A stretch of 64,000 nt of DNA from positions 62,001 to 126,000 of the forward strand of contig DYEV01000019.1 in assembly GCA_020725545.1 (NCBI GenBank), in the 5' to 3' direction. The stretch comes from Desulfobacca sp. (GTDB lineage Bacteria; Desulfobacterota; Desulfobaccia; Desulfobaccales; Desulfobaccaceae). The notes beneath the pieces are model-generated. The model was not told where the DNA came from. It did not search any database and worked only from the letters and a program-made list of their open reading frames with translations. This document shows positions 50,884-59,118 of this stretch, piece after piece (the stretch's first letter is position 1; each line of letters opens with the position of its first letter). The translations under genes were made by a program, and so were the position numbers.

Positions 50884-52857
50884 TTGAGCCGGCTTCCGGT
50901 CTTCGACCCCGACGGTCACACCGTCAACCGCAGCATCAACTATCAGCAGGAGCTGAACCCGGCCCAGTATGAGGCGGTGACCCTCACCGAGGGACCGGTC
51001 CTGGTCATTGCCGGGGCTGGCAGCGGCAAAACCCGCACTCTGGTCTATCGGCTGGCTTATCTGGTGGACCAGGGGGTGGCGCCCTGGAATATCCTGCTGC
51101 TGACCTTCACCCGCAAGGCCTCCCAGGAAATGCTGCACCGGGCTTCACAACTCATCGACCGCCCCATGCATCAGGTGGCCGGCGGCACCTTCCATGCGGT
51201 CTGCCATGGCTGGCTGCGCCGTTACGGCCACCGCCTGGGTTATGAGACCAGCTTCACCCTCCTGGACCGCCATGATCAGGCCGATCTGGTCAGAATGCTC
51301 CGGGACCGTCTGCCCCTTAAGGCCGGACCCGGCCAATTCCCCCGGCGGGAAACCCTGGTGCAGATCTTCGGCGCCCTGATCAACAAGAACCTGGACTTAG
51401 ACGTGCTCATGGAGCGGGAGTATCCCCAATTCGTGGAGCAGACTCAACCTGTCGCCGAACTTTTCCAGCTCTATACAAGTCACAAACGGGCGCACCAGCT
51501 CCTGGATTATGACGACCTGCTTCTGGAGGGCCGGCGGCTGTTGGCGGAACATGACGACCTCCGTTTGGAGCTGTCGCAGCGCTATAAGTATATCATGGTG
51601 GATGAGTACCAGGATACCAACCGGCTGCAGGCCGACATCGTCCGGTTGTTGGCCTTTACCCACGATAATGTCATGGCGGTGGGGGATGACTCCCAATCCA
51701 TTTATTCGTTCCGGGGCGCCAACTTCCGCAATATCATGGACTTTCCCCGACTCTTTCCCGGTACCCGGATCATCAAACTGGAGGAGAATTACCGGAGCAC
51801 CCAACCCATTCTGGACCTGACCAACACCATCATTGCCCAGGCCAGCGAGAAATATACCAAGTGCCTGTTCACCCAAAAAAAGGAAGGTCTGCGACCGGTC
51901 CTCCTGCAGACCGGCAGTGAAAATGAGCAATCCCGGGTCCTCTGCCAGACGGTGACGGAACTGCACCGCCAAGGCGTGCCCTGGCGGCAGATGGCGGTCC
52001 TGTTCCGGGCTGCGTATCACTCCTTTGATCTGGAGATCGAACTCCTGCGGGAGCAGATTCCCTTTATGAAATTCGGCGGCTTTAAGTTCATGGAAAGCGC
52101 CCATATCAAGGATCTGTTGGCATACCTGCGCGTAGCCGCCAACCCCCGGGATTCCATCAGTTGGAACCGCCTCCTGCAATTGGTCCCCGGCATCGGCAAG
52201 AAGAGCGCCCAGAAATTCCTGGCCCAGCTCAATCAGAACGATTTTTCCCTGGAAAGTGCCCTGCGGTGGCTGACCTCCCAGAAGAGCGCCAAGATCCGCA
52301 CGGCCACGGAACCTTTGGCAGAACTTCTTGATCAACTCCAGAACCCCGATCTGTCCCCGGCCAGCCGCCTGAACCTGGCCCTGGCCTATTATGAGCCCAT
52401 CTTGAAAACCCATTTTGATGATTATCCCAAGCGCTTCCGGGACCTGGAGCACCTTTTGACCATCACCGCCCGCTACCGGGCCTTGGGGGATTTTCTCAAT
52501 GACCTGACCCTGGAGCCGCCCACCAGTCTGGCGGACGTTACTGAGGCGTCCCATGATTATCTGACCCTCTCCACGGTTCATTCCGCCAAGGGTTTGGAAT
52601 GGGAGGCGGTCTTGATCATCTGGCTGGCCGAAGGCCGCTTTCCCTCGGTCTATTCCCAGGAGCGGGAGGAGGAGCTGGAGGAAGAACGGCGCCTGTTTTA
52701 CGTCGCCGCCACCCGGGCCCGCCGATATTTGTACCTGCTTTTCCCCACCGTCAGTTATAATAGATATCTGGGGACGACCTTGAATACCGTCTCCCGCTTC
52801 CTCCGGGACCTGCCCGGCGGCCTCTTAGAGGCGTTTAAGGTGGAGCCGGAGTGGTAA
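50884..52857 (+). CDS. UvrD/PcrA-type superfamily 1 DNA helicase
   Basis: The roughly 657 residues contain all SF1A motifs: LNPAQYEAV (Q motif), VIAGAGSGKTRTL (I), LTFTRKAS (Ia), YIMVDEYQDTN (II), VGDDSQSIYSFRGA (III), LEENYRST (IV), LSTVHSAKGLEWEAV (V) and RRLFYVAATRARRYLYL (VI). A 3'-5' helicase acting in repair. I chose TTG at 50884 because GAGGTG lies eight bases upstream; GTG at 50875 or TTG at 50842 are possible. It overlaps the cobA-hemD region closely and may be co-transcribed by position only. Confidence 0.92.
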   Translation: MSRLPVFDPDGHTVNRSINYQQELNPAQYEAVTLTEGPVLVIAGAGSGKTRTLVYRLAYLVDQGVAPWNILLLTFTRKASQEMLHRASQLIDRPMHQVAGGTFHAVCHGWLRRYGHRLGYETSFTLLDRHDQADLVRMLRDRLPLKAGPGQFPRRETLVQIFGALINKNLDLDVLMEREYPQFVEQTQPVAELFQLYTSHKRAHQLLDYDDLLLEGRRLLAEHDDLRLELSQRYKYIMVDEYQDTNRLQADIVRLLAFTHDNVMAVGDDSQSIYSFRGANFRNIMDFPRLFPGTRIIKLEENYRSTQPILDLTNTIIAQASEKYTKCLFTQKKEGLRPVLLQTGSENEQSRVLCQTVTELHRQGVPWRQMAVLFRAAYHSFDLEIELLREQIPFMKFGGFKFMESAHIKDLLAYLRVAANPRDSISWNRLLQLVPGIGKKSAQKFLAQLNQNDFSLESALRWLTSQKSAKIRTATEPLAELLDQLQNPDLSPASRLNLALAYYEPILKTHFDDYPKRFRDLEHLLTITARYRALGDFLNDLTLEPPTSLADVTEASHDYLTLSTVHSAKGLEWEAVLIIWLAEGRFPSVYSQEREEELEEERRLFYVAATRARRYLYLLFPTVSYNRYLGTTLNTVSRFLRDLPGGLLEAFKVEPEW

Positions 52858-53000
52858 GGTAATAACAACAGCGTCGGCAAGGCAAAACCCTCGGTGCGAA
52901 AAAGTCTTGGTCCCTGAGGTTAACATGAACCTTGGGCATGTTTAATGTAGTTAACAGAAATAGCCTGTCTCTAAGGCTTTAAACTGAGATTATACCTGTG

Positions 53001-53936
53001 ATGACTCCTTTTGAACCTGCTTACCTCAAAACGCATCGGCAAGGCCAACTCTCGGCCAGGATCCTGAAGGCTTTTGAGATTCTGCTTTCCTGTGAGATCT
53101 GCCCGCACCGCTGTCGGGTGGATCGCCGCCACGGGGAGGTGGGGCTCTGCCGGACCGGGGATAAGCCGGTGGTGGCCAGTTTCGGGCCGCATTTCGGCGA
53201 GGAGGACCCCTTGGTGGGGCAGCATGGCTCGGGCACCATTTTCTTCAGCTACTGCAATCTCTTCTGCATCTTTTGCCAGAACTGGGAGATCAGCCACGGC
53301 GGCGAGGGCGAGGAGATTGACGTGGAGGATCTGGCCGCCATTATGCTGCGCCTGCAGGCCCAGGGCTGCCACAACATTAATTTCGTCACCCCGAGCCATC
53401 AGGTGCCCATGATCCTGGCGGCCCTGCCCGCGGCTATCGCCGGGGGCCTGCGGGTGCCCTTGGTCTATAACACCGGGGGCTACGATGCGGTGCCGACCCT
53501 GCAATTGTTGGACGGCATTATCGATATCTATATGCCCGATTTTAAATTCTGGGATCCGGCGGTGGCCGCGCAGTTGTGCAACGCCGCGGATTATCCGGAA
53601 ATGGCCAGGCAGGCCCTGAAGGAGATGCACCGCCAGGTGGGAGACTTGGTCATGGATGAACAGGGCGTGGCCCAACGGGGTTTGCTGGTGCGCCACTTGG
53701 TCCTCCCCGACGGCTTGGCCGGCACCAAAGAAATTATGGAGTTTTTGGCCAAGGAGATTTCTCCCCAGACCTATGTCAACGTCATGGGGCAGTATCGGCC
53801 CTGCGGTCAGGCGTATCAACACCCATCTCTGGCCAAGTTTCTCACGGGAGCGGAACACCGGGAAGCCCAGGAAATGGCCCGTCAGGCCGGTCTGCTGCGG
53901 CTCGACCGGCGGGAAAAACTCTTCCGTTGGCTCTAA
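53001..53936 (+). CDS. Radical SAM protein (PflA-like)
   Basis: The 311 residues contain the cluster motif CNLFCIFCQN and an N-terminal accessory Cys group (CEICPHRC, GLCR). The central region (NTGGYDAVPTLQLLDGIIDIYMPDFKFW, NVMGQYRPCGQAY) resembles the family annotated as pyruvate-formate-lyase-activating-enzyme-like radical SAM proteins. It lacks a neighbouring glycyl radical enzyme, so the substrate is unknown. GTG at 52998 is an alternative start. Confidence 0.86.
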   Translation: MTPFEPAYLKTHRQGQLSARILKAFEILLSCEICPHRCRVDRRHGEVGLCRTGDKPVVASFGPHFGEEDPLVGQHGSGTIFFSYCNLFCIFCQNWEISHGGEGEEIDVEDLAAIMLRLQAQGCHNINFVTPSHQVPMILAALPAAIAGGLRVPLVYNTGGYDAVPTLQLLDGIIDIYMPDFKFWDPAVAAQLCNAADYPEMARQALKEMHRQVGDLVMDEQGVAQRGLLVRHLVLPDGLAGTKEIMEFLAKEISPQTYVNVMGQYRPCGQAYQHPSLAKFLTGAEHREAQEMARQAGLLRLDRREKLFRWL

Positions 53937-54088
53937 CCCGGAGCAAGATGGTGGGGGTTGGGGAACCCAACTCCTGGACACGAAATTTTCGCGTTTTTCA
54001 TGGGCTTGGTTTAGCTTCATGCTAGGACCCGGATGGCCACTGACGAGAAGGCTCGTTTTTTCCGGCCCCTAGCTCACGGTCTACAAGT

Positions 54089-54730
54089 ATGATTTACGCA
54101 ATCGGCGACATTCATGGCTGCCTTTACCATTTGGAAAAACTCTTCGATCTGGTCAATCCCGATCTGGACCGCCACCAATTGGTATTCATGGGCGATTATA
54201 TCGATCGCGGCGCCAAATCAGCCGAGGTAATAGATTTCATTATTGACTTGAAAAAAAATTATAATCCTGAGAATATAATTTGTTTAATGGGCAACCACGA
54301 ACGCATGTTCCTGGACTATTTAGACGGCAAGGAAGAATTGCTCTTCCTCATGAATGGCGGCGTTACCACAGTTGCCAGTTATTGGGGAGATTACGGCGAT
54401 CGCCTCAACCGCAGCCTGCCGCCGGAGCATTGGGACTTTTACGAGACCTTAAAGCTGTATTTCGAGACCGACGATTATATTTTTGTGCACGCCGGTCTGA
54501 AACCAGGGTTGCCGCTGGCTGCCCAGAGTGAGGATGATCTCCTCTGGATTCGCAAAGAGTTCATTCAATCTGAGTATGACTTCGGCCGGCGGGTGATCTT
54601 CGGCCATACACCGATGCGTTCCCCCTTGGTCATGCCGAACAAAATCGGTATTGACACCGGGGCCGTGTATGGCAATAAACTCACCTGTGTGCTGCTGCCC
54701 GAAGAAAAATTTTATTCGGTATCCGAGTAA
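54089..54730 (+). CDS. Serine/threonine-type metallophosphoesterase
   Basis: The 213 residues show the PPP phosphatase motifs: YAIGDIHGCLYHLEKL, FMGDYIDRGAKSAEV, CLMGNHERMFLDYL, FVHAGLKPG and FGHTPM. The two-metal site is complete. It resembles lambda-phosphatase/PrpA-type protein phosphatases and related diadenosine tetraphosphatases; the substrate is open. Confidence 0.9.
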   Translation: MIYAIGDIHGCLYHLEKLFDLVNPDLDRHQLVFMGDYIDRGAKSAEVIDFIIDLKKNYNPENIICLMGNHERMFLDYLDGKEELLFLMNGGVTTVASYWGDYGDRLNRSLPPEHWDFYETLKLYFETDDYIFVHAGLKPGLPLAAQSEDDLLWIRKEFIQSEYDFGRRVIFGHTPMRSPLVMPNKIGIDTGAVYGNKLTCVLLPEEKFYSVSE

Positions 54731-54881
54731 ATCGGTTGCGTCAGCCAAGGGTGCCTTCCCGGGCCAGCGGCCAAGGCTTTGCAGGTCCTCACAGATATTC
54801 GCTTAGACCAAGAATCCTGCCGATACCAAACACGCGCCGCGGCATTGGCAATATCCAAGGTGGGATGGAGGAGTTTCGAGA

Positions 54882-57542
54882 ATGATTCGGAAAATTCGGC
54901 TAAAGTTTCTTTTCCTGATGGTGCTTACCCTGCTTTCCATTATTGTCATGCTGCCCTCGGTGGGTGTGCAGGTCCCCGACTGGTACAAGAACTATATCTG
55001 GCGGGAAGGCTTCCGGTTGGGACTGGACCTGAAAGGCGGGACGCACCTCATCCTGCAAGTTGATCTGGACCAGCTGGTCGAGAACAACCTCAATATGCAG
55101 GGCCAGGATCTGAAAACTTTGGCCGAAAAACGGGGACTGGACCTGGCGATCGGTGCTGCTCAGAAAAATGCTCTCACCGTCACGGTGCTCAAGGCCGATG
55201 AACAGGCGGTCTTTGCCCAACTGATCAAAGAGGAGTTTCCCCAACTGGAGATCATAGACGCCTCCCGCCAAGGAAGCGGCATGGCCTATACCCTGGCCAT
55301 CAAGCCGGCGGCCTTGACGGAACTCCAGGAGAACACCCAGGCCCAGAGTCTGGAAATTATCCGCAACCGGATCGATCAGTTCGGGGTCACCGAACCGGTT
55401 ATCGTCCCCCAGGGGCATGATCAGATCGTCGTGCAGCTTCCCGGCCTGAAAGATCCCCAGCGGGCCATTACCCTCATCGGCCAGACCGCCCAGCTGGAAT
55501 TTAAGCTGGTGGAAGAGCAGCATGGCCTGAACCTGGAAGAACTAATCGACCAGGCCCTGGCTGCTGGCAAACTGAAACCCGGTTATACCCATGCCGAACT
55601 GAACCAGGCCTTGGCCGGGAAATTGCCGCCGGACACGGAAATTTATATCGAGAAGAGCATCGATCGGACGACCAAAGGCATTAAGCGGCAACCCATCCTG
55701 GTCCAGAAAAAGGCCCTGATGACCGGCGCGGCCATCAAAGGGGCCTCGGTACGGATCGGCGATTTTAACGAACCGTATGTCTCAGTGGATTTCAATGCCG
55801 CCGGCGCCCGGCTCTTTGGCCAGATTACCGGCGCCAATGTCAATCGGCGCCTGGCCATCATTTTAGACGACGTGGTGCGCTCGGCTCCCACCATCAAAGA
55901 ACGCATCGCCGGCGGCAAGGCCCAGATCACCGGTTCTTACACTTCGGAAGAGGCCCATGACCTGGCCATCGTCTTGCGGGCGGGGGCCCTGCCCGCCAGC
56001 GTGCGGGTGGTCCAGAACATTACCGTGGGCCCCACTCTGGGCCTTGACTCCATCCACAAAGGCATGGTCTCCGGTATTGTCGGCACCCTCCTGGTCATCG
56101 GTTTCATGATCTTTTACTACCGTCTTTCTGGTTTGGTGGCCAACTACGCCCTGATTCTCAATATCATCATGCTGTTGGGGGTGCTGTCCATCTTTAATGC
56201 CACCCTGACCCTGCCCGGCATCGCCGGTATCATCCTCTCCATCGGTATGGCCGTGGACTCCAACGTCCTGATTTATGAACGCATGCGGGAGGAATTCCAC
56301 GCCGGCAAACCCCTGAAGGCCGGCATCGACGGCGGCTATGACAAAGCCTTCTGGACCATCGTCGACTCCCACGTCACTACCCTGATTACCGCAGTGGCCC
56401 TCTTCCTCTTCGGCACCGGACCCATCCGTGGATTTGCAGTAACCTTGAGTGTGGGCGTTATCCTGAACCTTTTCACGGCCCTGTTTGGCACCCGGGTTGT
56501 CTATGACTATCTGATCTACAAGAAATGGCTGAAGCATCTCAGTTTCTTTGAACTTTTCGGCAAGACCCACTTTGATTTCATCGGCTTCCGCAAATATGCC
56601 TTCGTCGTCTCTGGCTTTCTGTGTGCCCTGGGGCTCTTGGCCTTTGTGCAACTTTCCCGGGGGCAAGGCAATCTGGGCGTGGAATTTGCCGGCGGCGCCA
56701 TGGTCCAGTTCCAGGCCGACCAGCCCTTCACGGTGGAGGCGGTCCGGGAAGCTTTGAACGCCAAAGGCTGGGGCCATGCAGAGATTCAACCCATCGATGC
56801 CGGCAAGGGGCTCATGGTCAAGCTGAAAAAATCAGAAGAAGCGGTGGGCAAAATGGCCGAGGAGATCGGCGCCGTGCTGAATCAGAGCCTGAGCGGCAAC
56901 CGCTTTATCATTGAGGGCACCTCCGAGATCGGCGCCTCGGTAAGCAAAGACCTGCGCAAATGGGCCATTATCGCTATAGTGATTTCTCTGATCGGCATTA
57001 TCCTCTACTTGGCTTGGCGCTTCGAGTTCGTTTTTGGCGTGGCCGCGGCCATCGCCACTTTCCACGATGTTTTGGCGGTTTTGGGTATTTTCTATCTCCT
57101 GGATCGAGAAATCACCCTCCTGGTGGTCACTGCTCTCCTGACCCTGGCCGGCTACTCCCTTACCGACACTGTGGTAGTCTTCGACCGTATCCGGGAAAAT
57201 TTGATCAAATTGCGAGATTCCTTGGAAAGAACTATTAACATCAGCATCAATGAAGTGCTGTCCCGGACCATCGTCACCACCACCACCGTCTTCCTGGTGG
57301 TTCTCGCTCTCTTCTTCTTTGGCGGCGTAGTTATCCGGGACTTTGCCCTGGCCATGCTCCTGGGGGTCATTGTTGGGACCTATTCGTCGGTTTTTGTGGC
57401 CAGCCCGATTATCTATATCTGGCGCAAGGATACCAAGAAGGTGGCAGTCAAAAAAGAGAAAGTCATTGAACTGGCAGCCCGGCAGCAGAAGCGCACTCAG
57501 AAAAAAGAGGCTGCCCCCCGCAAGAAGACCTCGGGGAAATAG
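54882..57542 (+). CDS. secDF: SecD-SecF fusion, protein translocase subunit
   Basis: An 886-residue inner-membrane protein that uses proton motive force to pull proteins through SecYEG. SecD half (1 to about 545): GLDLKGGTHLIL, a large periplasmic domain, PGIAGIILSIGMAVDSNVLI. SecF half (from about 560): GNLGVEFAGGAMVQ, LTLAGYSLTDTVVVFDRIREN and RTIVTTTTVFLVV. Both halves have six predicted membrane helices. In most proteobacteria SecD and SecF are separate genes. No yajC is next to it. Strong GGAGGAG ribosome site. Confidence 0.94.
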   Translation: MIRKIRLKFLFLMVLTLLSIIVMLPSVGVQVPDWYKNYIWREGFRLGLDLKGGTHLILQVDLDQLVENNLNMQGQDLKTLAEKRGLDLAIGAAQKNALTVTVLKADEQAVFAQLIKEEFPQLEIIDASRQGSGMAYTLAIKPAALTELQENTQAQSLEIIRNRIDQFGVTEPVIVPQGHDQIVVQLPGLKDPQRAITLIGQTAQLEFKLVEEQHGLNLEELIDQALAAGKLKPGYTHAELNQALAGKLPPDTEIYIEKSIDRTTKGIKRQPILVQKKALMTGAAIKGASVRIGDFNEPYVSVDFNAAGARLFGQITGANVNRRLAIILDDVVRSAPTIKERIAGGKAQITGSYTSEEAHDLAIVLRAGALPASVRVVQNITVGPTLGLDSIHKGMVSGIVGTLLVIGFMIFYYRLSGLVANYALILNIIMLLGVLSIFNATLTLPGIAGIILSIGMAVDSNVLIYERMREEFHAGKPLKAGIDGGYDKAFWTIVDSHVTTLITAVALFLFGTGPIRGFAVTLSVGVILNLFTALFGTRVVYDYLIYKKWLKHLSFFELFGKTHFDFIGFRKYAFVVSGFLCALGLLAFVQLSRGQGNLGVEFAGGAMVQFQADQPFTVEAVREALNAKGWGHAEIQPIDAGKGLMVKLKKSEEAVGKMAEEIGAVLNQSLSGNRFIIEGTSEIGASVSKDLRKWAIIAIVISLIGIILYLAWRFEFVFGVAAAIATFHDVLAVLGIFYLLDREITLLVVTALLTLAGYSLTDTVVVFDRIRENLIKLRDSLERTINISINEVLSRTIVTTTTVFLVVLALFFFGGVVIRDFALAMLLGVIVGTYSSVFVASPIIYIWRKDTKKVAVKKEKVIELAARQQKRTQKKEAAPRKKTSGK

Positions 57543-57660
57543 CCTTGGTGTTAAGCTGAAGAAAGAGCCCGGCAATAAAGATGGGGGCAGGCCTCCGGCT
57601 GGCTCTCAGACTATTCCCGGAGCCGAGCCGTTAGGTCGGTTTTCTAGAAATCAACCGGCG

Positions 57661-57702
57661 GAAAACTGGAAGCTCAAAACTAACAACTGATAACTGACAA
57701 CT
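57661..57702. repeat. Six-unit heptad repeat before purQ
   Basis: Units GAAAACT, GGAAGCT, CAAAACT, AACAACT, GATAACT and GACAACT in register, ending four bases before the purQ ATG, where no Shine-Dalgarno sequence exists. Inverted counterpart at 58526-58560 after the gene. Confidence 0.75.
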
Positions 57703-57706
57703 AACC

Positions 57707-58534
57707 ATGGCAACTATTAAAGCCCTCGTCCTCTATGGTTTCGGTCTCAACTGCGATCATGAGACGAAATTTGCCTTGGAGCAGAGCGGTGCCGACGCCC
57801 AGCGGGTGCATATCACCGACCTCATCTCCCGGCAGGTGTCGCTTAATGATTATCATCTGCTGGCCCTGCCCGGTGGTTTCAGTTGGGGGGATGACCACGG
57901 CGCGGGGGTGATTCTGGGTTTGCGCCTGAAAATGGCCTTGCAAGATGATCTGGAAGAGTTTATCCGGGCCGGCAAGGTCATCATTGGCATCTGCAACGGT
58001 TTCCAGGTACTGGTGAATATGGGGCTGCTGCCTGGCTTGGGCGGCGTTTATTTTCAACGCCAGGTCGCCCTGATCCATAATGATTGCGGCAATTTCCGGG
58101 ATGCCTGGGTGCACCTCCGGGTCCGGCCCACCGTCTGCCCCTTCGTGAAAGGTATTGAACAGGTGGAATTGCCCGTGCGCCACGGCGAGGGCAAGTTTTA
58201 CGCCCCCGAGGAGGTGGTCACGGCCTTATTTCAGAACAAGCAGGTGGTTCTGCAATACGCCACACCGACGGGAGAGTTGGCCCAGGGGCGCTTCCCCGCC
58301 AATCCCAACGGCTCTTTGCGGGACATCGCCGGGATCTGTGACGCCAGCGGCCGCATTTTGGGGCTGATGCCCCACCCCGAGGCTTTTATCAGCGCCTTTC
58401 AACACCCCACCTGGACCAGGGACAAAGAAACCTGGCGCCGCCAGGGCCTCCCCTACCCTGCCCCAGCCGGCGCCGGCCTCCGGATTTTTCAGAATGCCGT
58501 GGAGTACCTGGCTGCCAACGTGGCCAGTTGCTAG
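57707..58534 (+). CDS. purQ: Phosphoribosylformylglycinamidine synthase, glutaminase subunit
   Basis: Class I glutamine amidotransferase of 275 residues that supplies ammonia for purine ring step four. LALPGGFSWGDDHGAG, IGICNGFQVL with the nucleophile Cys, and GLMPHPEAF with the His-Glu pair are all visible. purL and purS are not adjacent. The gene is flanked on both sides by 7-bp repeats in opposite orientation. The ATG has no ribosome site, being preceded by the repeat itself. Confidence 0.92.
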   Translation: MATIKALVLYGFGLNCDHETKFALEQSGADAQRVHITDLISRQVSLNDYHLLALPGGFSWGDDHGAGVILGLRLKMALQDDLEEFIRAGKVIIGICNGFQVLVNMGLLPGLGGVYFQRQVALIHNDCGNFRDAWVHLRVRPTVCPFVKGIEQVELPVRHGEGKFYAPEEVVTALFQNKQVVLQYATPTGELAQGRFPANPNGSLRDIAGICDASGRILGLMPHPEAFISAFQHPTWTRDKETWRRQGLPYPAPAGAGLRIFQNAVEYLAANVASC

Positions 58535-58560
58535 TTGCTTGTTGCTAGTTGTTCGTTGTC
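58526..58560. repeat. Five-unit heptad repeat after purQ, inverted
   Basis: AGTTGCT, AGTTGCT, TGTTGCT, AGTTGTT, CGTTGTC: the reverse complement of the CAACNNN type, overlapping the last codons and stop of purQ. Confidence 0.75.
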
Positions 58561-58644
58561 AGTGCCGGGTGAATGGCAAGTGCTTTTGATTGTCCGACGG
58601 TCTTTCTCTCATTCTGTCTGGCGTGGCTGACCAGGACTTTCCTT

Positions 58645-59118
58645 ATGCCCTCAGAAAAAATCAGGCAAACAGCCCCTCAAGGACTCCCCCCTGAAATCAG
58701 GTTGTTATTGGCCTCCCAACAGCTGGCGGTTTTGGCCACGCACCGCCAAGGCCAGCCCCACGCCAGTCTAGTGGCCTTTGCCGCCTCTGCCGACGGCCGG
58801 CAGCTCCTCTTCGCCACCACCCGCACCTCCCGGAAATACGTCAATCTGCAGATGGACCCGCGGGCCGCCCTGCTCATTGATTCCCGGGGTCAGACGGCCG
58901 CGGATTTTCACGAGGCCCAGGCCCTGACCGCCAAAGGGTCGGTGCGGGAAGTGACCGGCGCCGAGAGAGACGGCCTGGCCTCCTTGTTTTTGGCCAAACA
59001 CCCCCATCTACGGGAATTTGTCGGCGCCCCTACCTGCGCCCTGATGGCTTTGCAGGTCCAGGTCTATGAGGTGGCCAGCCGCTTCCAGCAGGTTCTCACT
59101 TACCGGTTTTCGCCATGA
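58645..59118 (+). CDS. Pyridoxamine-5'-phosphate-oxidase-like FMN-binding protein
   Basis: A 157-residue split-barrel flavoprotein: LLASQQLAVLATHRQGQPHASLVAF, LLFATTRTSRKYVNL, DPRAALLIDSRG and ALTAKGSVREV. This is the general PNPOx-like fold used by FMN/F420/haem-binding oxidoreductases; PdxH itself is longer. The ATG at 58645 is nine bases after AGGA; the upstream frame adds unconserved residues. Its stop overlaps the next start as ATGA. Confidence 0.87.
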   Translation: MPSEKIRQTAPQGLPPEIRLLLASQQLAVLATHRQGQPHASLVAFAASADGRQLLFATTRTSRKYVNLQMDPRAALLIDSRGQTAADFHEAQALTAKGSVREVTGAERDGLASLFLAKHPHLREFVGAPTCALMALQVQVYEVASRFQQVLTYRFSP

